Assembly: GCA_914767715.1 (NCBI GenBank)
Contig: OU612069.1
Coordinates: forward strand, 19,775,387-19,839,386
DNA: 64,000 nucleotides
Direction of reading: 5' to 3'
Origin: Membranipora membranacea
Lineage: Eukaryota; Bryozoa; Gymnolaemata; Cheilostomatida; Membraniporidae
Part shown: piece after piece, positions 13,639-25,900 of the stretch
Layout of the letters: the number at the start of each line of letters is the position of its first letter
Position numbering within the stretch: the stretch's first letter is position 1
Program-made: the position numbers and the translations under genes
The notes under the pieces: model-generated
The model's database searches: none
Seen by the model: the letters and a program-made list of their open reading frames with translations, nothing else
Told to the model about the DNA's origin: nothing

Positions 13639-14630
13639 CAGCTGTGGGCAACCTGCGGCCTTTTTGCCGGTGCGGCCTAATGAGTAATCTTTTGCGGCCT
13701 TATTGCGGCCTTTTGTCTAAAAAGATATTACTCATTCATTTGTTTTCCTGATGGGGATGTCAAAGCATGCATAGCAGGCTTTGTCATAACGCCACTTTTA
13801 AAAAAAAGAAGAAAAAAGAGGGTGACGAGACTAATGCATACCCCTCTGTATGCACAATCCTTAGTTTGAGTTTCATAATATTAAATTTTGCCATTCTGCA
13901 TCATGCATGTAGTTAGGCTACATACATGTTAACGTATCATGGGAATTCCCAAGCCATACTTTACAAAACATCATAACAGTACTAGTGTAGACTACATTTA
14001 ATAAGAGCTTCAATTTGCAAAAAATAAACCCAAAACAGTAAAAACAAAAATATTCTCTCGTAACTTTTGGATGTAGTCATCTTACAAGTGCTCAAGAATG
14101 TTAGACAGGCATAAATATGCAAGATTTTCCCTTGCCCTTTGCTCAACCACTTGTAGCTAAGATTAATTGTAAATTTAACTTAATGTCACGAAACTTCAGG
14201 CGATTGGATAAATATTTAATTATTTAGTTTTAGCTTATGCAGTCAGCTTTGTAACAAGAAGTTGTCATGTTACAAGTGCTCCGGAATTTTATCTGAAATG
14301 TTACAGAGTTCCTTCATTCGACAAGCCTAATTGAAATTTTCCCCTTGTCCTTTGCTCAAACACATGAAAGATTATAATGGTAGCTTAATGTCACAAAACT
14401 TCAGAAGATTAGATAAATATTAGTATTTTGTTTGAGCTCATGCGAGTCAATTTTATTCGCAACATACTTCAGTTTTTATTGACACATATTCTGATTTAGT
14501 TTGTACAAAATATATACAGAGCCAAAATATACCTCACATTCCAAATTTATATTTGAAATATTTTTTGAGGCCTTTTGAGCTGGGCCTGCGTAAAATGTGG
14601 CCTTTTTCAAAAAAAGGTTGCCCACCATTG
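13639..14630. mobile_element. Non-autonomous hAT-type DNA transposon, 992 bp, with 8-bp target-site duplication
   Basis: The element starts CAGCTGTGGGCAACC and ends GGTTGCCCACCATTG, imperfect terminal inverted repeats. It is flanked on both sides by the identical octamer ATCTATGC (13631-13638 and 14631-14638). An 8-bp duplication and C-A-G/C-A-A...T-G ends are the signature of hAT transposons. Subterminal GGCCTTTTT-type repeats (GCGGCC, TGGCC) occur near both ends. The inside contains an imperfect direct duplication of about 190-220 bp (about 14056-14245 and 14246-14470) and no transposase ORF. Confidence 0.9.
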
Positions 14631-14639
14631 ATCTATGCC

Positions 14640-16200
14640 AATGAATAACTCGAAATCATAACAGTTTTCTGTTGAATTACTCTAAAACGTTGTTTACAGA
14701 GCCAAAGCCTTGGTATGTCTGGCTATTTCTTTTCCGATGCAAAGTTCTTAATTATATAGTCAGCCAAATTAACAATCAGCAACTTACTGTTTGCGATACT
14801 GTCTCGCTGATATTTCCTAGAGTGAGTCATCAAAAGGAAATCCATTGAAATTGAGCAGAGAAACATATCAGTCCACAGCAAAGGCAACAGGTAGCCACAC
14901 CATCCTCCTGAGTGGATGATTTGGCTATTTTACCAACAACCCACCCTTTCTACCATGGCTGCCAATAAAAGTGTTAAAAAAAAAGGCAACATGGAAATAT
15001 TCCTCTCCTACAATTTCAAGTGACGTGTAGATTGTTAAGCAAGAAACAGATCAAGGCCACCTCAATAGGTACTTTCAGGTAAGTAACATATGCCCTGACA
15101 TGGGTTCTCTCGCTCCATCAGAGCAAACACATTGGCAAGGTTCAGAGGCACACCAAACTGACTATCTTAGAAACTTTGACCGAAATTTCAAGATACATAG
15201 GTCCCTTATATTATGCAGTATAACAAGTGAGTATTAATTACAACACACTGTGGATATCATTCCAATGTTAAAAGCATTGATAGCCATAAAAGGCTGGCAT
15301 GACAGATATTTTTGGCTGGCGAGTTATGGTTACAGATGCGACGATCCCATGTCAAAAATATGTGAAGAGCTGACACAATTTGTAAATATTAAGTAGAATT
15401 TCTTCATATTTTTATTTTGTAGTGAAATAATAACAACAGAATGTCAACATTAAACATGAAAAACAATGATGGCCGTGTTATTTCTGAATACCTAAGTCGA
15501 AAATGAAATCTACATTGGCTATGAGGATTTCTATTAGGAAGTTCCAGTCACATTAAAAACTTGGAGTCAAGGAAAAAAATGAGTGTGGCGTCCAAGAATT
15601 TAACAACTCTGAGGGGAAAAAATATAAGAATGAAAGCACACTCCAGCACAGCAAGGAATGCCTGATTCAATAAACAATCTGTCAAGATGCAGCACCATGA
15701 AAGATTATTCAGTCTTAAAGTCTTTGATCAGAGTTTTCCCCACATGAACAATAAAAAGACAACTTGTCATGCTCCCAATTGTTGCGAGTGTTGTTAAACC
15801 AGGAATTTATGGAATCATAGAGTCTCTGTTGTATACCAATATCTCAAAGATATACACAGTCCAATACATTTATTTAAGGAAAAATTGTAAAATGGAATGC
15901 ACTGCCGCTCATTGGAATTCGCCCGTTTGGAGTTGTATCACATTGTCCTGGATGGATTTATGCTTGAGATTTTCAAGTTTCTTTCAGAGTATTTATAACA
16001 GACATCATAAATGTAGATGGTGTAGCTAACTTGTGGATATTATAGTATATATATGCTGATTGCAGACGCCAGGAGTGTCCTTTTCTTATTATCCATAGTC
16101 GTTTTACAGTAAGTCTACAACAAAAGGATATATAAATATATATTTTATCAATAGGCTAATACATCTTATAGAAAAATACTTTATAATACAATAATGTAGT
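14640..16200. other. Intergenic; nothing recognised
   Basis: No ORF here shows recognisable similarity. An ORF at about 15769-16029 has no splice or homology support. Confidence 0.35.
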
Positions 16201-16252
16201 AAAATGTAGAGTATGACGCTCATATTTGTTCTTCTTCTACAGATCAGGTGTT

Positions 16253-16767
16253 ATTGTTGCGGATTTGTTGAGAGCATGGGACTAGTAAGGATTGGGGTTA
16301 CTTTAGAAACTGGACATGGCAAATTACTACCACGAGGAAAAAATAGTGCCATGTTGAGATTGGATATGAAGCAAGTTATTGAAGCATGTAAGAAAAATGT
16401 TCTCAAAGATGGCCCATATTTTGATCTTCAATTCAATGGAGTATCTGCATACGCTAATAATATAAGGTGCAAGGCAATCTTTTGTCATTGTTTTGCGATG
16501 GATTGCATTTCATTGTTTAGCTTGTCTCAACTCAAGTGAAGCTGTAAAGTGCACCAAAGCAGAATTAATACCTGAGCTGGCATGATCACCACACCACATA
16601 AGGTAGTGAAGGTTTGCATGATACGCAGTCGAGATGATGGGATCGACCCTCCAGCTGAGATTATGGTAGTTCCACAGCAGGAAGCGAATTTGGATGAGAG
16701 CGACAATAAACTACTTATTCAATTAGTAGTAAAACAAACAGGACACAAACCTGATTTGTTTGTTTAA
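16253..16767 (+). CDS. Hypothetical coding fragment of unknown function
   Basis: Two neighbouring open stretches look protein-like. One, about 16253-16467, includes GVTLETGHGKLLPRGKN and DGPYFDLQFNGV; it is preceded by a polypyrimidine tract and acag acceptor and followed by a possible donor (ATAAG|gtgcaag). The second, about 16582-16767, includes KVCMIRSRDDGIDPPAEIMV and ends at a TAA. I do not recognise the family. It lies 160 bp beyond the 3' end of the JPT gene on the other strand. It could be part of a small gene, a relic of a mobile element or chance. Confidence 0.3.
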
Positions 16768-16812
16768 AGCGCTACAGGAGATCATGGATGCTGGTCAGAA
16801 AATAAGATATCT

Positions 16813-16901
16813 ATGTTTGATCCAGTTTGCTTGCTATTGGAATCACTCGCCAACTACTGATAAATGAAGAGGTGCGATTACAAACTGGATCAAACTTGAT
16901 C
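16813..16901. repeat. Small inverted-repeat element, GATCAAGTTTGATCC family (diverged copy)
   Basis: Left TGTTTGATCCAGTTTGC and right CAAACTGGATCAAACTTGATC are inverted. It is related to the copies at 22638-22747, 23948-24063 and 24826-24944. Confidence 0.6.
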
Positions 16902-16927
16902 TGGAGTTGCCTCCCCTGCTTACCTGA

Positions 16928-19900
16928 TTAGAACTGAATAGATGATGCACCACCTGGTGGATTGGCAACTTTAGTAGATGACTTCTGTCCGTCCTAAAAA
17001 AACAAAGAGTGGCAGTGAAACGGTAGGAAGTCAACTCAATCACTGTAAGTCAATCATAATCAACACAGGCCTTCCTCAACAACGGTGGACTCTATATTCA
17101 ATTATCACAGACTTACTTCGGATGTAAACCCTAGTTTCATGCATATAATGTGAAAATGTATTTTTTGTCAAACTATTTTGGAAAAAACTTATAGTGAACA
17201 ATACAGTCATCTCTGAACCTGTCATCAAATGGGAGGTATTAACCTAAGTTATGTTATCCATGATTGGTGTAAGAGTTTTTGCCTATGTTTACTGCAAAGA
17301 AAATCAAATTGGCATCAGTGACTTTTATTACCCCTGAACAATTGGAGAGACGCTTGGGCAGCAAACGTAGACTTTAATTACAGCTTTTCAACAGTGACAG
17401 AATATCCACACGGACAAATGCAGAGAAAATGATCAATTAGCTTACTTACAACTTAAACTACTGCTGCAACTGAGGGCTATGTGTGCCCATTGAAGCCTGT
17501 ATGGCTCAGAAAGAAACAAATGGAGTCTTCGATCTCAGCATTGTAACCTGATGACCATCCATATCTCTGAGTGGCAGCAGTAGTTTAAGTTGGTCTTTTT
17601 TCAGTGGAATTTTTTAAATAAGTAGGTGAGCTATTTATACTTACAGTATCCTGTCCAGTGATCGGGTTGAAAGTTCCTAAAACAAATGAAAATAACCATG
17701 GTAAATATTCTGATCGCATGCATGCACAATTAGTCTTACCACTGCAGTACTAAAACAGAGTGGTTCTGTTGTGAACAATTACAAATACAAATGTAGCTAA
17801 GCCATACTTTCCAGTCTGAATGGCATGACTTGGACTTGACAGTTCATCCTGCATGTTAGCCTGTTTTGACAAGTTTTGTAGAAGGTTGGGGTGTAGCTTT
17901 CCAACTCCTACTTTCTAACGCTAGGGGAAGTAAACACGCCTAAAATCTTGGATTTCGATTTTCAAGAGGGGACAATTCCCAACTTGGCAACTCGAAAGCT
18001 CGAGTCAACAAGCTTTCCGCCTCCTGACGCAACAACGAAGCTTGTCAAGACAGACTGACTGCATAAGTGACTGATCATTGCAATTGAAAATCATTATCAT
18101 TATAATAAAATACATCAAGTCCTATCAAGAACCACTCTGCTTTGGTGCGCTTATCACTATACAGTGTTGGATGCGAAGCGTTCTGAATATTTGGTGATTT
18201 GAGCTTGGTGATATAAGCAATTTCAGCGGCATGGGAAGTTAGCTCCCTTGGACGTTAGGGTTATATGATATCAGGGGAGGCAGTGGTGTAATATTGTAAA
18301 ATAGATGAAAAGGATATATAAAAAAAGAGACAATTATAAGGCATGCTGTGTAAGGACATGAATGGATAATGAAATAAAAACCCTTCACCAAAGCCGAAAC
18401 ATAAATTGAGAGCAGCTCAGGTAAAATTTAAAAGGCATGCATCTTTCTCCCACAGCGAAACACCCAATACCCTTGGAGGTTGTATGATTTTATTTCCTTT
18501 GATATCCTATGAAATGCAACAGTTAACCATTCCCATTACCCCACCAAGTCTCCCACCCCTTTGCAGCCCCAGAGCACTTCTATATAAAGACTTAGTCAGC
18601 AGCTAACCTGTTCGAGCATCAGCAAAGTTTTCGTATCTTGATCGATGTTTGGGGCCATCCTTGGCCGCATCAAAGTTAGAGTATGCCTCCCATGTCACCG
18701 GGTTATGTGTGGATACTACAGTAATACCCAGAATAAAGTCAGCATTGTTAGCTTAGCACACACCACCAGTGTGTAAAAGTGGGATTATACAGTAATACGG
18801 AAACAGCATGCAACGTAAAGCAGAGGTGCGGCTAGAAGCTAAGGGCGTGCCTTCGTCTAGATAAAATTATTTCATTCATGCCGGGTTGGAAGGTCAAGAA
18901 ATAATGTTACAAAACGTGCACCTTAAGAAAAACCTGATGCTTTATCACACCAAGCAGGTAAGGGTACGAAGTAAAGATGAGTCGGGGATGGGGGAGAGGG
19001 AGGTTAGTCAGAAAAGTGACTGAGATGAGGTGAGTTGAAATGGGAAAAGTTTGTAGGAAATGAAGGACAAGTCAAGGCAAGGTATTGAGTTTTAACAGCA
19101 CAAGAAAGTTTTTTCTAGGAGAAGAAAATGTAAGTATGTTTTGTGAAAGCTTCTGGACACAACAGAGTGATATGGTCCTTTGCACAGACAAACATAACCT
19201 GATGTAAAGCGATACGATCGAGTGTGATACGACCGACCTTGCTGCTCCGATCTGACCCCTTGACCTTTGACCTTGATAGGTAATACTTCATCTTGCAGAG
19301 ATAGGTTACCCAGATTGGCCGTCTCACGCCAGTGAAGAGGATCCTGATGGTGGAAGGCTGATGAGAGGAAAGAAAGATTAAATAGATGAATAGCTTTGAG
19401 GATATTTGAGAGTCTGAGAATATTTGAAAGTATTTTAGAATATTATAATAAGATGAGAGGTGAAAGTTTTGTGGAATTCGGTTGGAAATTTTCTTATATG
19501 AAGACATTCAAAGATGACAAGTCAGCATGAATCCACTGTAATGGTCATAAAATCTTAAATCATAAAATGCATGAGCCTAGACATGCAAAGTATCCAAACA
19601 TGGAGTTTTCTGTTCTCAATAGCACAATGAAGCAACTCTAGTTATGTTTGTATTTACCGGGTGTGCTGACAGATAAATAATGGACAAGCATAGAATTGAC
19701 ATGGGAAACACTGGTAACACTATTTTCTCTGATTGAGAGAGTTTAAATTCTAACCACACGAACACTCCGCAACAATCGCCAGGGCTGTGTACCCAAGTGC
19801 GTCACCGCAAAGTATGCGATTAGCTTTTTTTGTCAAATATGCCATCTAGTTTTTGTGTGACACTACATTTTTGACTCTTTTCCTTTTATGCATTCAAAAC

Positions 19901-22900
19901 TACTCCATTATAAACCCAATGGTTCCTGCTTGAGTTTCAATAAAATCTCAGCTTTAGGGGGAGGGGGCGATGTGATATCGAGTGGGAGAGATTTACCAGG
20001 AGGTGGAGGTGATGTGTCCTCACCACCGATAGATGTATTATAAAACCCAGAAGGTCTGAATCCACTTCCTGTCAGAATATTTCTGTTCATTACACATTCT
20101 AAAGTGAAGTGAAGATATGATATGCGTGTGATGATATGAAGTAAGAGTTAGTAAGTGGAGTATATGAGTAGATTTATATTGTGGCAAACATTAGTAGTAA
20201 TGAGAGAGGTTGTGATATCTGTACGGGACCGTGAATTGATGTGAGATCGGACAACTTGTCAAATCTGGGAACAAGATCAAGTTTCACGTTCAATATGGTG
20301 AACATATACTTTATGATCAGTTGTAGGAGATTGTCTATGTGTAACTCCAAGAGAGAACATCTCCCAATGCAGGAAAATGGCTCAAATACGAGTTTGCCAG
20401 CGTTAGTAGCTGAATGTGATTTGAGATATAGAAACTGACCATTAGAGGATGAGAAACATTTGATGGCTGATGAAGGTTTGGATCTGACACCTTCCCCTGT
20501 GAGTGGATTACGATCTGAATACAGGAGATAACAGTATGAATAGAGGAAAGATATGATACGTGAATATGACAACTCAAGGAGTGGATAAGTTCTCAGATAC
20601 TTTTCAACTGTTTGCGGCTACGTAAAAGTGCAGCTACTAAAATTGTAGATCTTGTATCGGCCCTTAGAAGAATTGATGGGGATGGATAGGGATGGCTTTT
20701 AGTAGGGGTGCACTGATAGATTTGTCCGAATGCATTCAGGTCTCTTTATCATCAGGTTTCAGAGTGGTGAACAAAGTGAGGATACCAAATAGATAAGACA
20801 TGATGTTACCCTTGTTATCAGAGTAGGGAACTCTCCCAGCTGTAGCTGATGTGTAGCGATCACCAGTATACATCCCCTCCGATGCGCCGGCACCCATAGG
20901 TAATACACTCTGACGCGGCCTGTAGTTCTGAAAGTTTGACGCCGGTGCATCAGGGGTGGGTGGGAGTATGCCCCCTACTGGGTTGTAAGGTCTGGAGTAT
21001 CCTCGGTTATTAGCTGGAGGTGAAGGGAGGTATGGTGAGAGGCCGGTGATAGGGTTAGCTCTGACGTCGAGACAGTCGTTAGGGGAAAGGCAGTCCCTGC
21101 GGTACGCTGTAAGGTGTGATGTGTAAGAGAAAATCAATACGAGTTTTATGATTGGAGGGGGATAGGTATAGTCTTTTGAAAATAAGTCCCAAGTAGATGT
21201 TCTTGCAAAGACAGCCTAAGGTGAGGAGAGTGGAGTATATGACATGTCTCAAGCTTGAATAGAGCTACGCCTCATATGGCCATGATAAAATGTCTGAATA
21301 ATAAATTTGAGATATTGTTAGCTATTGTGGTATTTTGTGTTGAAGGTACAGGTTGGTTAGGTTATTAGGAGAGGGAAACTAGTTCAAACAACAGCAACTC
21401 GATGACAACCCAACTAATCTACCATATGGAAAACTGCAGAGAAGAAGGTTCTAGTAGTAAGCTTAACACTCCTAACAGATCTTAAGTGTTACAATCCTAA
21501 CCTAGCTATAGGGAACATTCTCTCAAAAATGGCGAACTAAGTAACACGACACTGCATACAGGACCGGATAAGCAGGCCACTCCTAACACCAACTACAAGA
21601 GATTCTTTGACCTACTAAAGGGAAACTTCGACCTAATAAACAGCAATTCTAATCACACTTTGAACAACAAGAGGCTGATTAAAATTTAAAAGCTGCAAAC
21701 AAACAAAGAAATGAAAGAAATCTACACACATGCCATGGAAGCTGGCTAGAGGGTTAAGAGGTGCTACAAAATTGGCTCTATGCAACTCATTTAGTAATGC
21801 AAACGGCACCACAACTGCAGAGAACATGTATCAATCAAATGTCAAGGTCATGACATCTACAGAGAACACATGTTAGCCAAATGTCAAGGTCATTATGTCA
21901 ATTAGTCAATTATCACCACAACATATTAGACACACCAGTCAGGAGAGCAAGTAGGAGAGGATAGGAGACTAATCTACTCTAGGCTGCAGCTCTATCAATC
22001 CTTTCAACTAGACCTGACCTTTAGCGTGAGGGTTCGCTGGCTTAACAGAGTCATCGGCCAGTGGATTTCTCTTCAATCCACCCGCTGGGGGTGGAGCCAG
22101 ACTGAGCTCATCTGAATGGGGTGTGCGCGCCCCTGCCTTAGCCGACCATGTGACAGGGTTAAACTGTGACACTGTGATATACAGCAAACAAAATCAAAAT
22201 CCCATAACGGTTATCACTAATATTTGAATAGTTCGTATTTTCTATCGCAATTTCTGTTTGAAATTTTCTACCTAGGACAAATGATCACATGTAAACTAGA
22301 CAAGTTTATCAGCAAGCCAAATTAAACAGAAAACACCAACAGGTCTAAACTATCATCTTTGATTTGCTATAAATTATGGAAGTAGGTTTGACTTTTTTTA
22401 CTCTTTCCATTCCAGAAAATCTTTGAATTGTCTATCAACTAAAGCATCACACTGACAAATACAATTACTGTCACGATATCTGGAGATCACATGGTATCCC
22501 AATAACACACGTTACACCATTTCACATGCGATCATATGGTGAAAACATATGGTATGTCACATCATATAGTGTCGCGATACCACATGATTCCCACAAGTCA
22601 CCAGTCATACTGATCTACTCTAACTGCATACACAATCGATCAAGTTTGATCCATTTTGCAAGCGTTGATATTGCCCCCTTCCCTATACTTCAGCGTGTCA
22701 CTAGAGGGGGGCAATTCCAATACATGCAAAATGGATCAAACTAGATCTACATACACACAGGATGTTAACAAAATAACCATATCATATCACAGCAGGCAGG
22801 CATATTAGAAAGGAGCACACTGGGCTTCACCTGTAATAGGCCCGTCACCGTTAATATGTGGAGAATCATCATCATCATCCCGACGATAGCCGGCGGGATG

Positions 22901-25900
22901 TGCGCCATACTGCCCGAAATCTACGGACGGGTCCAAAGGCTGTAGACCTTTACGCCTGGCTGACCATGTTATTGGGTTGTGTTTAGACACTGAAAAATTT
23001 AACCAGTGATTTTAAATAAATCGTAGAGGTTATACCAGAGACTATAGATATATTATATTATAATATATATTATCTATAGTCTCTGGTTATACCATAGACT
23101 TAATCACAACAACATTATTGAGTCTTTTGGTTATACTAATATTGCTGGAGTAGCCTACAACATCAACATGCTCTATGGGCTTTGAACAATAACACATTCA
23201 ACCAACATAAAGACTGTGAATAAAACCATGTTCAAAGCTTGACTAACCTTTGAGGAACAATTAACCTAACTAAGGTGTGAGGAGGGAGGGGTCTAAAGAC
23301 AAGGCTATAGAGATAGGCAAAGTTGAATAAATTCCTATCCAAGTCAAAGATACGCAGAACACTAAGCCATTTATGATTGGAACACAAATGGCTTTGTGCC
23401 TATGTGATGGAGGCATCTCCCAGAATAGAAGATTTATGTATGGGCTTGCTAAAGGCTGCAGCTTTCTATCAGGAACATCAATATGACTGAAGTTATCTTT
23501 TCTGCTTGATGAGAAAAGACAACTACTAGCAGCTATGATTTAACATATTTGGTGTAGCCTACCCTGTTGGAAATGAAGAGTGAAGGAGATTGTTCCATAT
23601 ATATAAGACATGTGAAGTCACTGTGCATATGAACTAGACATTAGAAATGATTTTGCAGCATGCAAGATGTAGAAAAGTAGGAAAGAAGGCTGGGGGGGGG
23701 TTTTGGTAGCAAAGAAGGCTCATGCAGCGGGTAGAAAGCTGTTGGGAGAGGAGAGAGGGTTAGTATATGGAGTGTATATGTGGAGTTTTAGCTGTGACCT
23801 CAACCATGAATAACCATTACAACCATCTCAAAGACATATCACTCAGCAAAACAGGACAGAGCCAATTTTAGGCTTAGTGTGTAAAGCTTTGGAAAAGCCT
23901 GCTTAAATTGAGCAGCAATTCACAGCTAATACATTCACTTTTCACGAGACCAAGTTTGATCCATTTGCCTGCACTCGGAGTTCCTTCCCTTCATTGGTCA
24001 ACCCGCAGGCTTGACCAGTGGATGGGAGCAACTGGAGTGCAGGCAATTGAATTAAACTTGATCTAAATTCTCACAAAGCGGAGTTGAATGATATGTTTTG
24101 AGATGGTTGCAGTGCTGAGACCACTAATAAGTGGACAGAGATAAAGCGACCATCTCGGACTTACCCTGTCCCTGAGTCTTACTGCCCATAGCTCCGCCTT
24201 CGCTGTCACCAAACAGATTGTTGAAGGAGTTGCCAGACTTATTTGGGTTCTGAAATTTAAATCATAATAGTGATTTATTTTACAATAGAAATGGTATGCT
24301 TATGTCACTTACTGAAAAGCTGATTGTACGTACGTACAGTGGTGAAGGACAATTCATGATATTGAAAACAACATGTTGTTTCACTATCTTTAGAGAGTTG
24401 TACTAAGTCCCCATTTAAGCATAGCCTGTTAGTTAGAAACCTCAGTTATAAATAAGCCGCTAGCCTTGGTACTACTAACAAGGGGCTTTAGTAGTTTATC
24501 CTGTTACATTTTGATTCCCAGTCGTCCCCGCTTAGGGAATGGTTTAAGTTTTTTTAAATCTAGATTGAGCAGTTAATGGTTAGTTTTTGAGTTATCCCCT
24601 TCCTTCAAGCATGTTTGTATGACCTGAAAACGCCTATTATGAGGTGTGCTGGTTTCTGTAGCGACTACAGGAGTTGATTGAGGGTTTTTAGTTTCGTTAC
24701 CGTGACTCTCCACATCCTCATCAGATGAGCTTCCATTCTCCTAACATCATATATTGTGGTGGATAAGTGACACTTTTTAATTCCTAATCAAGAACCATTT
24801 TCATAGCAACAGAGGAGAGGGCCTCCATCAAGTTTAATCCAATTGCCTGCATTCCAGTTGCTCCCTTCCCCTGGTGGAAGGGGAGGGGAGGGGGAGGTGG
24901 ATAGGGAGTAACTTCGAATGTAGGCAAATGGACCAAGCTTGGTCTACAGAGGGCCAGACACAATACAAAACCAGTGGGAATTGCCCAGTCAAGGAAGTGG
25001 GGGTAACTTGATAATATAAATGCAAACATCAGTGAATTGAGAAAGAACATAAATAATATATACTGCACTGTCTCTGATACAACAGCAAGGTCATACTCAT
25101 AATGAGGACTCATAATCAATCAATAACTCAGCATACGTAATATATATGTTGGTACATCATTCCCATTCTACGACTTGATATAGCCCAGACAGCCCATGTC
25201 ATAGTGATGAATCGAGGTCTCTTAATTGAAAACTGTGACCCCACTATCTGTTTGTTGATTGCTTGCTGCACCCTTCCTAAGGCATCGCTCAAAATCCATC
25301 CCCTGCTGGATGGAACAATATACTTCCTGAGTTTTCAATGCAAGGTAGATCATCTAGCAGTTTGATGGGGATATTGTACTTAATATTGGCATCACCATAA
25401 GAGGAGAAACTCCACTGGTCAAATTAAACATGAATATTTTATCTGTAGGAGGTTATATAAAATTTATATATCAGACTTACGTTTGCCTGTCTCTGTTTGG
25501 GGGTCTGGTAGTCGTCCCCAATCACCTGCTGACCTTGATAAGGTGCAGGGCCGTTATCTCCAGTGGCAAATGGTGCTCCATGTCCCTGATTTCTAAGGAG
25601 AGGAAGAAAATAAAATCACAATAATAAAAAACAGAGAGATACACAACAACATTTAGCAGAACTGCTATCGGTATTTTATAAATGTTCTTAGATATAAGTG
25701 GATAGATTCTAATGAGAACCTTATTGGATGAGGTCGTCCTGTTGCCATCATTAAAAAATTACAGCACATCAAAGAATACCCTTGACTCTTAGACATCTAA
25801 TAGCATCGATGGTGGTATTCATCTAAAGAAGTCGCAGTCACCAATATATATTCAAAGGGCAACAACAAACCAGTTTGGAGTAATCCAGTGTGAGGCCCAT

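Noticed and set aside
24701-24740. Possible extra JPT exon (ENGSSSDEDVESH)
   Set aside because: It has an acceptor and a possible donor, but it would break the frame with the next exon at 24165-24249. Exon 25481-25592 joins that exon in frame without it.
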